A stretch of 64,000 nt of DNA from Thalassotalea eurytherma (GTDB lineage Bacteria > Pseudomonadota > Gammaproteobacteria > Enterobacterales > Alteromonadaceae). Location: positions 62,001 to 126,000 of the forward strand of contig NZ_BSSU01000005.1 in the NCBI RefSeq assembly GCF_030161415.1, in the 5' to 3' direction. Below, in pieces: positions 19,421 through 29,343 of the stretch (its first letter is position 1; each line of letters begins with the position of its first letter). Under the pieces are notes generated by a model. That model made no database searches. It had not been told where the DNA came from and saw nothing but the letters and a program-made list of their open reading frames with translations. A program made the position numbers and the translations under genes.

Positions 19421-19446
19421 AGGAGCACAGCGGCGCTCCTCTTTTT
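19421..19446 (-). terminator. Terminator-like hairpin of the second csp gene
   Basis: AGGAGC (19421-19426) pairs with GCTCCT (19435-19440). On the minus strand an AT-rich T-run (complement of A7 at 19414-19420) follows, so it can end the upstream csp transcript. Confidence 0.75.
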
Positions 19447-19461
19447 AAATCTAACGCTCGA

Positions 19462-19671
19462 TTATAAAGCCGCTACGTTTTCAGCTTCAGGGCCTTTTTG
19501 GCCTTGTTTTACGCTGAAAGATACTGCTTGACCATCAGTTAAAGTGCGGAAACCCGAACCTGTGATGTTAGAGAAGTGAACGAAAACGTCAGGGCCGTTT
19601 TCTTGCTCGATAAAACCGAAGCCTTTAGATTCGTTAAAAAATTTAACTTTACCAGTTACTGTATCAGACAT
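19462..19671 (-). CDS. Cold-shock domain protein (second copy)
   Basis: A 69-residue CspA-family protein, nearly identical to its neighbour, with KGFGFIEQ and DVFVHFS. I take the ATG at 19671 ([12 protein letters not shown]), preceded by GGGAAA; a longer reading from 19728 would add 19 residues with no counterpart in the family. Each csp copy has its own terminator, so they are probably transcribed separately and could respond to different cues. Confidence 0.95.
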   Translation of the reverse strand: MSDTVTGKVKFFNESKGFGFIEQENGPDVFVHFSNITGSGFRTLTDGQAVSFSVKQGQKGPEAENVAAL

Positions 19672-19707
19672 ACTTACATTTCCCGTAGTACAATAATTAA
19701 AAATAAA

Positions 19708-19720
19708 GGTCAAAATGACC
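19708..19720 (-). promoter_or_regulatory. Leader dyad of second csp gene
   Basis: GGTCA-AAA-TGACC, 37-49 bases before the start codon; partner of the palindrome at 19346-19359. Confidence 0.42.
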
Positions 19721-19942
19721 CAACTCACGGAGTAAATGCCCTCTACCCAAAAGTACAGACAGAGGAAGGTATGCCAATAACACTAGCGCGCCAGGTGAAT
19801 CAATACATCATATATTTGATTAAGAACCTTCATCCGAACGCAAAAACTCAACGCGAATATGATTTTAGATTCTGTCAAAAACCATACAAAGGGGAAGATA
19901 CATGCTTTTTGTTACAAAGTCATGAACTATTTTATAAAAACG

Positions 19943-19969
19943 AAAAAAGTCAGCCAAAGCTGACTTTTT
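19943..19969. terminator. Terminator of valS
   Basis: AGTCAGC (19948-19954) with GCTGACT (19959-19965), loop CAAA, flanked by A-run and T-run, 17 bases beyond the valS stop. Confidence 0.88.
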
Positions 19970-19985
19970 GGTCAATAAAAAAGGC

Positions 19986-22841
19986 TTAAAGTGCCGAAAT
20001 TTGTAATTTTTGGTCAATAAGCTTAGCTAAGGCAGACTCTGCGTCAGCTAATTTTTCCTTTTCTTTATTGATAACAGCTTCAGGCGCTTTAGAAACAAAG
20101 TTCTCATTACCTAGTTTGCCTTGTGTACGAGCAACATCTTTTTCTAGTTTCTCGATGGCTTTTGATAAACGCGCTAACTCTGCTTCTTTATCAATTAAAC
20201 CCGCCATAGGAATCAACACCGATAAGTCACCAATAACCGCTGTTGCTGATGCTGGCCCTTCTTCATCGTCAGTAAGCACTTTAATTGACTCAAGTTTTGC
20301 CAAGGCACTTAAAAATTGCTCATTTTCAGCCAAACGACGCTGATCTTGTTCATTAACGTTTTTCAATAACACAGGCAATGGTTTGCTCGGTGCAATGTCC
20401 ATTTCCCCGCGAATATTGCGAATCGCTACGATGAATTGTTTTAACCACTCAACATCTGCTACTGCTTGAGCATCAATTTGGCTTTCGTCAACTTGTGGAA
20501 AGCTTTGAATCATAATGCTTTCACCTTGCGTAACAAAACTTGTTAGCGGTACAACACGCTGCCAAATCGTCTCAGTAATAAATGGCATAATTGGGTGCAT
20601 TAAACGCAATAAACCTTCTAATACATTAACTAAGGTATTACGTGTGCCACGTTGAGCCGCTTCATCACCTTTAAATAAAACAGGTTTTGTCAGTTCTAAA
20701 TACCAGTCACAGAATTGATTCCATGTGAACTCATATAACGCTTGTGACGCTAAATCAAAGCGAAATGTTGCAAAAGCCTCATGGACAGTTTTGACGGTTT
20801 CTTGAAATTGACTTTGGATCCAACGATCAGCTAATGAATACGTCATATCGCCGCCATTTTTACCACAGTCGTGCTCTTCAGTATTCATCAATACGTAACG
20901 ACTAGCATTCCATAACTTATTACAGAAATTACGGTAACCATCTAAACGTTTCATATCCCAGTTAATATCACGACCGGTTGACGCCAGTGCTGATAAAGTA
21001 AATCGCAACGCATCGGTGCCGTGTGCTTCAATACCTTCTGGAAATTCTTTCTTCGTGGCTTTGGCAATTTTCTTAGCAAGCTGTGGTTGCATCATATTGC
21101 CAGTGCGCTTATCTAGTAAATCGTCTAAAGAAATACCGTCAATCATATCAAGTGGATCGATGACATTACCTTTTGACTTAGACATTTTATCGCCACTTTC
21201 GTCACGAATAAGTCCGGTTACATAGACTTGTTTAAATGGTACTTGAGGCTTGCCATTTTCATCTTTAATGAAGTGCATGGTCATCATGATCATACGAGCA
21301 ACCCAGAAGAAGATGATATCAAAACCAGTCACAAGTACGTCTGTAGCGTGGAACTTCTTCATCAATTCTTCTTCATTCGGCCAACCTAATGTTGAGAACG
21401 TCCAAAGTGCTGAAGAGAACCACGTATCTAATACGTCATTATCTTGTCGTAGGTTAACATCGTTTCCTAAACTGTGTTTTTCACGTACTTCATTTTCATC
21501 ACGGCCAACATATACATTGCCAGCGTCGTCATACCAAGCTGGAATACGATGACCCCACCATAATTGACGAGAAATACACCAGTCTTGAATGTCACGCATC
21601 CAAGCAAAGTACATGTTTTCATATTGCTTAGGTACGAACTCAATATCGCCATTTTCAACTGCTTCAATGGCAGGCTTAGCGAGTTTTTCAACGCGCACAT
21701 ACCATTGGTCGGTTAATAATGGCTCAATGATAACGCCAGAACGATCGCCGTGTGGCGCAACTAAGTCGTGATCTTTAACCGCTTCAAGTAAACCTAACTC
21801 GTCAAACTTGGCAACAATAGCTTTACGTGCATCAAAACGATCAAGGCCAGCAAATTCAGCTGGTAAGGCCGAATCAAACTCAGTACTGACTTCACCATTG
21901 GTGTTGTAAACTTCTGCTTGAGCTAAAATCGCCGCGTTTTTATCAAGCACATTGATCATAGCTAAGCCACAACGCTTACTTACTTCGTTATCATTGAAGT
22001 CGTGAGCAGGTGTAATTTTCACACAACCAGTGCCTTTTTCCATGTCGGCATGTTCATCACCAACGATTGGAATTAAACGACCGACGAGTGGTAATTCAAT
22101 ATGTTTGCCTATCAGATCTTTATAACGAGGATCTTCAGGGTTAACGGCTACACCTGTATCACCAAGCATGGTTTCAGGGCGGGTAGTTGCAACAACTAAG
22201 AAGTTTTTACCTTCGGTAGTTGTTTCACCATTAGCCAAAGGATAGCGTAAGTGCCACATATGGCCCTTTTTATCCTTATTCTCAACTTCTAAATCTGAGA
22301 TTGCCGTGTGTAGCTTAGGATCCCAGTTAACAAGGCGTTTACCACGATAAATTAAGTCATCTTGGTAAAGTCGAACGAATACTTCTTGCACGGCATCACT
22401 TAAGCCGTCATCCATCGTGAAGCGCTCGCGAGACCAATCAATTGAGTTGCCTAAGCGGCGCATTTGCTTACCGATGTTGCCACCAGATTCCGCTTTCCAC
22501 TCCCAGATCTTGTCAATAAACGCATCGCGACCGTAGTCATGACGAGTTTTATCTTCTTCAGCACCAATTTTTCTTTCAACAACCATTTGAGTCGCAATAC
22601 CTGCGTGGTCAGTACCTGACTGCCATAAGGTACTTTTACCTTGCATACGTTGGTAACGAATCAAGGTATCCATAATTGTTTGTTGAAATGCGTGGCCCAT
22701 ATGTAGGCTACCAGTTACATTCGGCGGTGGAATAGCGATACAGTAACCATCGCCTTCGTCTGTCGGGCTGAAATAACCTTTTTCTTCCCATGATTTATAC
22801 AGGGAATCTTCAATGTCAGCTGGATTAAATGTTTTTTCCAT
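19986..22841 (-). CDS. valS: Valyl-tRNA synthetase
   Basis: A 951-residue class I aminoacyl-tRNA synthetase, the length of E. coli ValS. The HIGH motif is in [14 protein letters not shown] (near residue 45) and the KMSKS loop in [13 protein letters not shown] (near residue 555). The CP1 editing domain lies between, with [15 protein letters not shown] for hydrolysis of Thr-tRNA(Val). The C-terminal arm is a coiled coil ([18 protein letters not shown]). First in order of its terminator but last in the pepA-holC-valS run, a gene order also known in E. coli. Confidence 0.98.
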   Translation of the reverse strand: MEKTFNPADIEDSLYKSWEEKGYFSPTDEGDGYCIAIPPPNVTGSLHMGHAFQQTIMDTLIRYQRMQGKSTLWQSGTDHAGIATQMVVERKIGAEEDKTRHDYGRDAFIDKIWEWKAESGGNIGKQMRRLGNSIDWSRERFTMDDGLSDAVQEVFVRLYQDDLIYRGKRLVNWDPKLHTAISDLEVENKDKKGHMWHLRYPLANGETTTEGKNFLVVATTRPETMLGDTGVAVNPEDPRYKDLIGKHIELPLVGRLIPIVGDEHADMEKGTGCVKITPAHDFNDNEVSKRCGLAMINVLDKNAAILAQAEVYNTNGEVSTEFDSALPAEFAGLDRFDARKAIVAKFDELGLLEAVKDHDLVAPHGDRSGVIIEPLLTDQWYVRVEKLAKPAIEAVENGDIEFVPKQYENMYFAWMRDIQDWCISRQLWWGHRIPAWYDDAGNVYVGRDENEVREKHSLGNDVNLRQDNDVLDTWFSSALWTFSTLGWPNEEELMKKFHATDVLVTGFDIIFFWVARMIMMTMHFIKDENGKPQVPFKQVYVTGLIRDESGDKMSKSKGNVIDPLDMIDGISLDDLLDKRTGNMMQPQLAKKIAKATKKEFPEGIEAHGTDALRFTLSALASTGRDINWDMKRLDGYRNFCNKLWNASRYVLMNTEEHDCGKNGGDMTYSLADRWIQSQFQETVKTVHEAFATFRFDLASQALYEFTWNQFCDWYLELTKPVLFKGDEAAQRGTRNTLVNVLEGLLRLMHPIMPFITETIWQRVVPLTSFVTQGESIMIQSFPQVDESQIDAQAVADVEWLKQFIVAIRNIRGEMDIAPSKPLPVLLKNVNEQDQRRLAENEQFLSALAKLESIKVLTDDEEGPASATAVIGDLSVLIPMAGLIDKEAELARLSKAIEKLEKDVARTQGKLGNENFVSKAPEAVINKEKEKLADAESALAKLIDQKLQISAL

Positions 22842-22850
22842 CAGATTTAC

Positions 22851-23309
22851 TTAATTTTCTGTGATCGCTTGTTCGCTCTTCGTTTGATGCGTATTTAACG
22901 AAAAACCCAAAGAACGGTATTGTTTAAAGCGTTCTCGAGCTTGTTGTTTTAACGTGTCGTCACTTGGAACAAAGTCGATAATTTGTTGATATTGAGTAAC
23001 AAAGTCTGGTACTTGATTCGCTAGGTTGATCAGTACCGAACGGCGATTTTGAGGTGGTTGATGACCAATCTCAATCGCCGAACCTTGTTTCATGCCTTCG
23101 CCAACGAGGTTGTGAGGCACAAAAGATTGAGGATCAAAAGCCCATAGCAATTCATCAATACGATGAGCTTGTGCTAGATCTTCAGTAAAAATATATGCGC
23201 GTATATTTTGGCGATACAAGTTTGCAGCATGCACACAGGCTTGAATCAGATGGCAATTTGCCTCTGATTCATCTTCAGGTAATACAAAAAACTCTACCTG
23301 TGTTTGCAT
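22851..23309 (-). CDS. holC: DNA polymerase III chi subunit
   Basis: A 152-residue protein with the chi signatures VEFFVLPE, ACVHAANLYRQNIRAYIFTED and LLWAFDPQSFVPHNL. Chi links the clamp-loader complex (through psi) to SSB at the replication fork. It starts 5 bases after pepA and ends 9 bases before valS, giving the common pepA-holC-valS operon. Confidence 0.95.
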   Translation of the reverse strand: MQTQVEFFVLPEDESEANCHLIQACVHAANLYRQNIRAYIFTEDLAQAHRIDELLWAFDPQSFVPHNLVGEGMKQGSAIEIGHQPPQNRRSVLINLANQVPDFVTQYQQIIDFVPSDDTLKQQARERFKQYRSLGFSLNTHQTKSEQAITEN

Positions 23310-23314
23310 CGCTG

Positions 23315-24823
23315 TTATTCGCCTTGCTCTTCGCCTGAACGGTTAAGTAAGAATTGACTTAACATACTAACAGGACGACCTGTAGAGCCTTTATCTTTGC
23401 CACCGCTACGCCAAGCTGTACCAGCCACGTCTAAGTGAGCCCAGTGATACTTCTTAGTAAAACGGGATAAAAATGCTGCTGCGGTAATTGTACCTGCCGG
23501 ACGACCGCCTAAGTTGGTGAAATCTGCCACAGGGCTTTCAAGTTGCTCTTGGTACTCATCCCATAATGGTAAACGCCAAGCGCGGTCGCCACTTTGATCT
23601 GACGCGTTTAATAGCTCATGGGCTAGTGGGTTATGATTACTTAATAAACCTGTTGCGTGTTTGCCTAACGCGATAACACATGCACCTGTTAAGGTCGCAA
23701 CATCAATAACTGATTCTGGTTCGTAACGCTCAACGTAAGTTAATGCATCGCAAAGTACTAAACGACCTTCAGCATCGGTATTTAATACTTCAACCGTTTG
23801 ACCTGACATCGTTGTTAGTACGTCACCTGGACGGTATGCTTTACCACCAGGCATGTTTTCACAACCAGCTAAAACACCAATTACGTTAATGGGTAAATTC
23901 ATTTCTGCTAATGCGTGCATAGCACCTAGAACACCAGCGGCACCGCCCATATCGTATTTCATTTCGTCCATGCCTTCGCTTGGCTTGATTGAAATACCAC
24001 CTGAGTCAAATGTTAAGCCCTTACCAACAAGCACAATCGGTTTAACTGCATCGTTTGTACCTGAGTACTTAATAATACTCATGAATGATTCGTTTTCACT
24101 ACCACGACCAACAGCTAGATATGAATGCATACCTAAAGCATCCATTTCTTTTTCACCGATAATTTCAGTGGTAACTGTCGCGTAATCGTTTGCTAATATC
24201 TTTGCTTGATCTGCTAAATACGCTGGATTACAAATATTAGGTGGCATATTTGCTACGTTCTTACAGGTAGTGATACCTTCAGATACTGCTAAACCATGTG
24301 CAATTGCACGCTCACCAATAGCAAGTTCACGACGTGTTGGTACATTAAATACCATTTTACGCAGTGGGCGTCTTGGCTCTTCTTTGCGTGTTTTTAGGCT
24401 ATTAAAGCTATATAAACAATCATGAGTTGCTTCAATCGCTTGACGAACTTTCCAGTAAGTATCGCGACCTTTAACGTGTAACTCAGATAAGAAACAAACG
24501 GCTTCCATTGAACCGGTTTCATTTAATGTATTAATTGTTTTACTAATGATTTGGCGGTATTGACGCTCATCTAGTTCACGCTCTTTACCACAACCAACAA
24601 GTAATACACGTTCACTAAGAATATTAGGTACGTGATGCAATAATAACATTTGCCCTGACTTACCTTCTAAGTCGCCACGGCGCAATAAGTTGCTGATATA
24701 GCCTTCACTTATTTCATCAAGTTGTTCAGCGATAGCTGAAAGTCGACGCGGCTCAAATACACCTACGACGATACAGGCGCTGCGCTGTTTTTCAGGACTG
24801 CCACTTTTTACACTGAACTCCAT
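23315..24823 (-). CDS. pepA: Leucyl aminopeptidase (cytosol aminopeptidase PepA)
   Basis: A 502-residue M17 metallo-aminopeptidase. The catalytic C-terminal domain carries [31 protein letters not shown] and the [14 protein letters not shown] signature with the two-metal ligands. It removes N-terminal residues from peptides. In E. coli PepA also binds DNA in Xer recombination and carAB control; the N-terminal domain needed for that is present here. Divergent from lptF, an arrangement shared with E. coli. Confidence 0.97.
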   Translation of the reverse strand: MEFSVKSGSPEKQRSACIVVGVFEPRRLSAIAEQLDEISEGYISNLLRRGDLEGKSGQMLLLHHVPNILSERVLLVGCGKERELDERQYRQIISKTINTLNETGSMEAVCFLSELHVKGRDTYWKVRQAIEATHDCLYSFNSLKTRKEEPRRPLRKMVFNVPTRRELAIGERAIAHGLAVSEGITTCKNVANMPPNICNPAYLADQAKILANDYATVTTEIIGEKEMDALGMHSYLAVGRGSENESFMSIIKYSGTNDAVKPIVLVGKGLTFDSGGISIKPSEGMDEMKYDMGGAAGVLGAMHALAEMNLPINVIGVLAGCENMPGGKAYRPGDVLTTMSGQTVEVLNTDAEGRLVLCDALTYVERYEPESVIDVATLTGACVIALGKHATGLLSNHNPLAHELLNASDQSGDRAWRLPLWDEYQEQLESPVADFTNLGGRPAGTITAAAFLSRFTKKYHWAHLDVAGTAWRSGGKDKGSTGRPVSMLSQFLLNRSGEEQGE

Positions 24824-24933
24824 GGGTTCTCCTATTTACCTTAAAAGTCTGCAATATTTCGATAAAAAATCGATTAAACTTGCCTAAAACATCGAATAAT
24901 AGATAAGCTTACTATTATTTTAAGTTCGCTAAA

Positions 24934-24949
24934 GGCTATAATTATAGCC
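24934..24949. promoter_or_regulatory. Palindromic divergent -10 region between pepA and lptF
   Basis: GGCTATAATTATAGCC is a perfect 16-bp palindrome carrying TATAAT on both strands (24937-24942 plus; 24941-24946 minus). It is about 110 bases from each start codon. No consensus -35 is clear on either side. Confidence 0.4.
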
Positions 24950-25062
24950 TTACTCGCAACTTTTACCTATGCGACTCAAAAATTATTTATATATAAAAAT
25001 GACAAGTTTACTTAAAAATCTTCCTTATGTCAGAAAAAAACTAAGTTTTTAGGGGCTTATTT

Positions 25063-26196
25063 GTGATTATTTTCCGTTATTTATTATCAGAAGTAGCTAA
25101 AACTCAGTTTGCTGTATTTTTCATTTTAATGACAATCTTTATTAGCCAAAAGTTTGTTCGTGTATTAGATGACGCTTCTGAAGGTGGTATACCAGGTCAT
25201 CTCGTGATGATATTTATTGGCTTAAAAGTACCAGACTTGGCAGGTACCTTATTACCGTTAAGTTTATTTCTCGGTATTTTGCTTGCGTACGGCCGAATCT
25301 ATGCTGAAAGTGAAATGACCATATTGCATGCCTGCGGGGTTAGCGAATGGTATGTGGTGCGTGTAACGTTAGTCTTGGGGCTGATCACAGCAGTGATTAC
25401 CGGGATATTTACACTTTATTTATCACCGATGGCGGCGGAATATGAGTACCAAGTAAAAGAAGAACTAGCCGCTGATGCGGGGATTAGCTCTGTTGTTGCT
25501 GGTCGATTTCAAAAAACGAGTAATAACAAAGCGGTTATGTTCGTTCATAACAAAGACCGAGAAGGAAACCAACTAGATCGAGTCTTTGTTGCGCAGCTAC
25601 CCGATGAAAACAGCAGTTTTAACGAAATTATTAATTCAAGTATCGTTTATGCTAAATCTGGTCAGGTTATAGAAGAAGAAAGTGGTGCGCAAAAGCTCAT
25701 ATTAGAAGACGGTGTTCGTTATCAAAAAGATACGGAGTCGAAAGAATTGCGCGTAGTAAGTTTTGGGAACTACGCATTCGATATTCAAGACAAAAAAGTA
25801 GAGCATAAGCGCCGTAAAGTGACCGCTACACCAACGGTTGATTTACTAGGTAACCCCGATCCGGAAGCAAAAGCAGCAATTCAGTGGCGCGTAGCGTTTC
25901 CAATATCATGTTTAATTTTGACCCTTATCGCAGTGCCATTGTCTGTAGTGAATCCTAGACAAGGTAAGTTTGGTAAGTTGGTACCTGCATTATTACTGTT
26001 CTTAACGTATTTCTTATTATTAACATCGATTCGAAGTGGTATTGAAAGTGAAGCCGTGCCTCATTACGTTGGCTTATGGCCTATTCATTTGTGTGCACTC
26101 GTGCTCGGTGTGAGTTTAATTGTTCAAGGCCGAACAAGTGGACGAAAAATTAAAGCGAAGTTGCCGAAAGTGCAGTTAAGAGGGCGAAACGCATAA
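25063..26196 (+). CDS. lptF: LPS export ABC transporter permease LptF
   Basis: A 377-residue inner-membrane permease. Helices lie near residues 13-30, 50-75 and 95-120, then a large periplasmic beta-jellyroll domain, then three C-terminal helices from about residue 275. It pairs with LptG and the LptB ATPase to extract lipopolysaccharide from the inner membrane. The start is a GTG (MIIFRYLLSEVAKTQFAVFF) with AGGGG 7 bases upstream. Its stop overlaps the lptG start. Confidence 0.97.
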   Translation: MIIFRYLLSEVAKTQFAVFFILMTIFISQKFVRVLDDASEGGIPGHLVMIFIGLKVPDLAGTLLPLSLFLGILLAYGRIYAESEMTILHACGVSEWYVVRVTLVLGLITAVITGIFTLYLSPMAAEYEYQVKEELAADAGISSVVAGRFQKTSNNKAVMFVHNKDREGNQLDRVFVAQLPDENSSFNEIINSSIVYAKSGQVIEEESGAQKLILEDGVRYQKDTESKELRVVSFGNYAFDIQDKKVEHKRRKVTATPTVDLLGNPDPEAKAAIQWRVAFPISCLILTLIAVPLSVVNPRQGKFGKLVPALLLFLTYFLLLTSIRSGIESEAVPHYVGLWPIHLCALVLGVSLIVQGRTSGRKIKAKLPKVQLRGRNA

Positions 26197-27260
26197 TGAA
26201 AATATTAGACTTATACATTGGTCGAGTTATTGCCTCAACCACACTAATGACACTGACCGTTTTTGTTAGTATCAGCGGTATTATAAAGTTTGTTGAGCAA
26301 ATCAGAGCCGTTGGCCGTGGTAATTATGATTTATCACACGCTGCTTTATATGTGCTTTATGCAACTCCTCGTGATGTTGAAATATTCTTTCCTATGTCGG
26401 CCTTAATCGGTGGTTTAATCGGCATAGGTATGTTGGCAAGCCATAGTGAATTAATTGTGATGCAGGCTGCTGGTTTATCACGTTTAGACATCATAAAGTC
26501 GGTGATGAAAGCCGCCGCTGTTTTGGTTATTTTAAGTATGGCAGTTGGGGAATGGCTAGCGCCACAAGGCGAGGCAGCAGCGAGAGAAATTCGAGCTCAA
26601 GCAATTTCTGGTGGTAGTTTAATCTCTTCTAAAAGTGGTGTCTGGGCAAAAGACGGCGATTATTTTGTTCACATTAGTGAAGTTGCTGATACTGGCACTT
26701 TAAAACAAGTACAGATCTATCGATTTGATAACAGTTTGAAATTGAAAAGCTGGTCTGCAGCTTCAAAAGCAACGTATCAAGATGACGCTTGGTTATTACA
26801 TGATGTAAAAAATACTGAAATTAACGACATGGCGTTTACGACGGAGATTGCTGAAACTCAACTTTGGCGTTCGACATTAACGCCAGAAAAGTTAGGTGTA
26901 GTAACGGTTAAACCAGAAGCATTGTCGATTCAAGGGTTGGTCGAGTATTTAGAGTATCTGAAAAGTAATGATCAGGACCCAAGTCGCTACGAGTTGGCTT
27001 TTTGGCGTAAGGTTGTTCAACCGTTTACTGTTGGTGTGATGTTGCTGTTGGCATTGTCTTTTATTTTTGGCCCATTGCGATCAATGTCGATGGGCGCAAG
27101 AATTGTCATGGGCGTAGCTACAGGTATTGTTTTCTATTTAGTGAACCAAGTAGCTGGCTCAATTAGTTTAGTTTATCAATTGCCACCGGTGCTTGGCGCT
27201 ATTCTACCGTCGATTATATTCGTCAGTGTCGCTGTTTTTTATATGAATAAGCGGGCGTAA
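26196..27260 (+). CDS. lptG: LPS export ABC transporter permease LptG
   Basis: A 354-residue permease with the same plan as LptF: helices at the N-terminus, a central periplasmic domain (about residues 130-265) and three helices at the C-terminus. MKILDLYIGRVIASTTLMTL and the AAGLSRLDIIKSVMKA coupling segment are typical. It completes the LptB2FG extractor with its partner, overlapping its stop by one base. The transcript ends in the 18-base gap before the converging RDD gene. Confidence 0.97.
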   Translation: MKILDLYIGRVIASTTLMTLTVFVSISGIIKFVEQIRAVGRGNYDLSHAALYVLYATPRDVEIFFPMSALIGGLIGIGMLASHSELIVMQAAGLSRLDIIKSVMKAAAVLVILSMAVGEWLAPQGEAAAREIRAQAISGGSLISSKSGVWAKDGDYFVHISEVADTGTLKQVQIYRFDNSLKLKSWSAASKATYQDDAWLLHDVKNTEINDMAFTTEIAETQLWRSTLTPEKLGVVTVKPEALSIQGLVEYLEYLKSNDQDPSRYELAFWRKVVQPFTVGVMLLLALSFIFGPLRSMSMGARIVMGVATGIVFYLVNQVAGSISLVYQLPPVLGAILPSIIFVSVAVFYMNKRA

Positions 27261-27278
27261 GAAATCCAAATTTTTGTG

Positions 27279-27770
27279 TTATCGCGGTCTATTCGCTTCT
27301 AGTGATAACAGAACAACTTCTGTATTTGTAAATCTGTCTTGAAGGCTTAATTTATGCTTTCTATCGAATATAACGGCTAAATTACCCAAACCGCCTAGCG
27401 TTGGTATTAAACGTTTTACCCCTGTTTTTTTGTTAATCAAACTACCATCTTGGTTTTGCACTCTTAAACGCCAAGCTTTCATGCCGATCGTTTGTCCACT
27501 TCGCGCCCAGAAAAATACAAAAAAGTAGGCTACCCAGCCTAATTTAAAGCATTCGTTGATTAAGGTATACACGATAGAGTTTTGCAGGACACTAATAACA
27601 TGTTCCTCGCCGCCTGAAGGTATTATTCCTGTGTTAACGAGTACGGCGAATATAGCAAAACTCACTGCGCCAGCCGTCATATAAACTGCGATTGCAATTA
27701 ATACGTCATAGACCCAACTACCAAAACGACGAATAAACCCAGCTCTTGGAAAATCTTCAACTGCAGACAT
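27279..27770 (-). CDS. RDD-family membrane protein
   Basis: A 163-residue protein with the RDD motif at the start (AGFIRRFGSWVYDVLIAI, Arg then two acidic/aromatic positions) and three hydrophobic segments near residues 20-45, 65-85 and the QTIGMKAWRLRVQN block that closes the domain. RDD proteins are small membrane proteins of mostly unknown function; some act in ion homeostasis. It converges on lptG, as seen in related genomes. Confidence 0.88.
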   Translation of the reverse strand: MSAVEDFPRAGFIRRFGSWVYDVLIAIAVYMTAGAVSFAIFAVLVNTGIIPSGGEEHVISVLQNSIVYTLINECFKLGWVAYFFVFFWARSGQTIGMKAWRLRVQNQDGSLINKKTGVKRLIPTLGGLGNLAVIFDRKHKLSLQDRFTNTEVVLLSLEANRPR

Positions 27771-27868
27771 AACAAAACCTTTTAAAAATTTGCGCTAGTC
27801 TAGCAAAGCAGCAATTAAAGGTTAAGTGATGAATTCTTTGCTAAAGTTAAAATATAACTAAGGTGTTG

Positions 27869-28273
27869 GTGGTAAATTTGAAATCAAAATTCAAAGCACA
27901 TGGATACTGTGAGATAGAAACTCATAATAACACGATGTTCATTGCTGCATATGGGCCATGGAATGATGAGTATTTTGACCGTTTTCATATTCAGTTAGCG
28001 TCAGCATCGCAACATGTTGATCCAGACAATTTTGTGGTTTATCTCGAACCTATCGGTGAGGCTATACCTACCACCACAGGAGCACAAAAACATAAAATAT
28101 TTCTTCAGCAAAGTAAGGTTAAAGCGGTGGCAATTAATCTAACGTCGTGTGAAACCAAATTTATAACGAAAGAATTGTGTCATCAAATATATCAGGCCAA
28201 TGATATTACTCATCAGTTTTTCAATGAAAAAGGTCAGGCTCTGGCTTGGATGGAAGGCTTTTTAAGTAAATAG
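27869..28273 (+). CDS. Small cytosolic protein of unknown function
   Basis: A protein of about 134 residues with no signal peptide or membrane segment. The start is uncertain: GTG codons at 27863 and 27869 and a TTG between them are all in frame, and TAAGG (27859-27863) best fits 27869. The pattern HGYCEIETHNNTMFIAAYGPWNDEYF, with alternating strands and a later helix, vaguely suggests a SpoIIAA/STAS-like fold, which I cannot confirm. It lies just before a tRNA-Leu promoter and next to a foreign-looking region. Confidence 0.65.
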   Translation: MVNLKSKFKAHGYCEIETHNNTMFIAAYGPWNDEYFDRFHIQLASASQHVDPDNFVVYLEPIGEAIPTTTGAQKHKIFLQQSKVKAVAINLTSCETKFITKELCHQIYQANDITHQFFNEKGQALAWMEGFLSK

Positions 28274-28327
28274 TTGTTGTCCTTTGTTTGATATTTGAGC
28301 AATTAATAAATGTATGCGATAAAACAG

Positions 28328-28355
28328 TTGCTTAGCAATTTCGATGTCGTATAAT
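28328..28355 (+). promoter_or_regulatory. Promoter of the split tRNA-Leu gene
   Basis: TTGCTT (28328-28333), a 16-base spacer and a perfect TATAAT (28350-28355) followed by the GC-rich discriminator GCGAGCC, as in stable-RNA promoters. It is about 35 bases before the tRNA 5' half, so it now fires into an interrupted gene and may drive the intact tRNA at 28646. Confidence 0.65.
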
Positions 28356-28389
28356 GCGAGCCATAAACCCTACAGTTTGTCTTGCCTAT

Positions 28390-28429
28390 GCCGGAGTGAT
28401 GGAATTGGTAGGCACAGGGGATTCAAAAT
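28390..28429 (+). pseudogene. 5' half of a tRNA-Leu(CAA) gene, interrupted in the anticodon loop
   Basis: GCCGGAG acceptor strand, D-arm with GGAATTGGTAGGCAC, then the anticodon arm GGGGATTCAAAAT and no further. The anticodon stem (GGGGA) and acceptor (GCCGGAG) do not continue here but match the 3' half at 36949-37003 (TCCCC and CTCCGGT). The break lies at TTCAAAAT. Confidence 0.8.
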
Positions 28430-28645
28430 TTAAGGCGCTTAGCTTGATTTTGAATGTCTGCACTTGATTTAATTGCCCTGTATTGAAAGTGAGTGTTTGC
28501 ATTTCTCTTGCAAAGATTTGCAAAGAAAAATTTAAGTTTTGAAAAATGTTAACCTGAATTGATGGTTGGCTAGTTTATAAAGAGTTCGGTTTTTAAATAC
28601 AAGAATTGATTTCTTTGCAAACTAAAAGGTTAGCTACAAGCCTTT

Positions 28646-28730
28646 GCCGGTGTGGTGAAATTGGTATACACGACGGATTCAAAATCCGTTGCAGCAATGC
28701 GTGGCGGTTCGAGTCCGCCCACCGGTACCA
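28646..28730 (+). tRNA. tRNA-Leu (anticodon CAA)
   Basis: An 85-base tRNA with encoded CCA. Acceptor GCCGGTG with CACCGGT, D-arm with AAATTGGTATAC, anticodon stem ACGGA/TCCGT around loop TTCAAAA (CAA, reads UUG), a long class II variable arm, and T-arm GGCGG-TTCGAGT-CCGCC. It lies within the inserted segment and is probably the functional copy replacing the split gene. No promoter of its own is obvious; a terminator follows. Confidence 0.96.
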
Positions 28731-28736
28731 TTATAT

Positions 28737-28770
28737 GAAAGCCCTGTCCTTAATCGGATGGGGCTTTTTT
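28737..28770 (+). terminator. Terminator after the intact tRNA-Leu
   Basis: AAGCCCTGTCC and GGATGGGGCTT form an imperfect stem (loop TTAATC) with a T6 tail, directly after the tRNA. Confidence 0.75.
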
Positions 28771-28852
28771 CGTTTATATACTTCAATGTGTTTTATGGTA
28801 TGGTTTCAATAAAGATTTTCTATTTAATTTAAGTAAATAAAAAGGTAACTAA

Positions 28853-28963
28853 TTGGAATATTTGATTTTCTATAAAATAGGCAACCATTTTGTTTTTGTT
28901 ACAGACTACAATGAAAGTGGACTCGACGATGAGTTGCAAAGAATTTGTAAAGTGTCTAAATAG
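28853..28963 (+). CDS. Possible 36-residue ORF or gene fragment
   Basis: A TTG-started frame preceded by AAAGG, reading LEYLIFYKIGNHFVFVTDYN and ending in DDELQRICKVSK. It looks protein-like but runs into the recombination arm, so it may be the C-terminal remnant of a lost element gene. No family recognised. Confidence 0.2.
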   Translation: MEYLIFYKIGNHFVFVTDYNESGLDDELQRICKVSK

Positions 28964-29016
28964 GTTTTTAACTTACTGAAATTTAAGTAAATAAATAGAC
29001 GCTTACTTTTCAAAAT
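28933..29016 (+). repeat. Integration arm and core, copy 1
   Basis: An 84-base stretch that aligns without gaps to 36874-36957. Both begin TTGCAAAGAATTTG, share CTGAAATTTAA in the middle and end in TACTTTTCAAAAT at the tRNA core. The spaced TTGCAAAG and TTGTAAAG repeats resemble arm-type recombinase sites. Confidence 0.6.
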
Positions 29017-29061
29017 CCGTTGCCTTCGGGCGTGACGGTTCAAGTCCGTCCTCCGGTACCA
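29009..29061 (+). pseudogene. Orphan 3' half of a tRNA-Leu gene
   Basis: Starts at the anticodon loop TTCAAAA, continues with TCCGT, a variable arm (TGCCTTCGGGCGTG), T-arm GACGG-TTCAAGT-CCGTC, acceptor CTCCGGT and ACCA. Its 5' half with a matching ACGGA and GCCGGAG is not in the window. A remnant of another integration. Confidence 0.8.
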
Positions 29062-29343
29062 ATTTAATATCTAAATTATCCATAAATCCAATGTAGACGC
29101 TATGTAGGCCATAAACTACATTCTTGATTAATGCTTTTCAAAGTCACTATGCCACTACAGATATGTAAAATTTTGAGGCGTGGTAAACGTGGCCGGAGAA
29201 GTGGGTGTGGTAGCATTACCTTTTGATGCTGTAACAAATTGATTTAAATTGGTATTCAATAGGTTCTGATGTGTTTATTAGCTCGATATAATATATCAAA
29301 GGAAGTTTTAACTGCTGAATTTGAACGTGACTGTACATTGCAA
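29062..29343. other. Noncoding AT-rich spacer inside the element
   Basis: No gene, RNA or strong dyad is seen between the orphan tRNA half and the stop of the response regulator. Confidence 0.5.

Larger units (their letters stand above)
19672..19985. other. Region upstream of the csp pair, to the end of valS
   Basis: It holds the leader and promoter of the second csp gene, the dyad at 19708-19720 and the valS terminator. A plus-strand open frame crosses it but begins antisense to the csp coding region and looks random. Nothing else is seen. Confidence 0.5.

Noticed and set aside
19576-19989. A 137-codon plus-strand frame over the second csp gene and its upstream region
   Set aside because: It starts antisense to a conserved cold-shock gene, has no ribosome-binding site and runs through the valS terminator.
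28606-28812. A 68-codon plus-strand frame
   Set aside because: It lies across the intact tRNA-Leu and its terminator.
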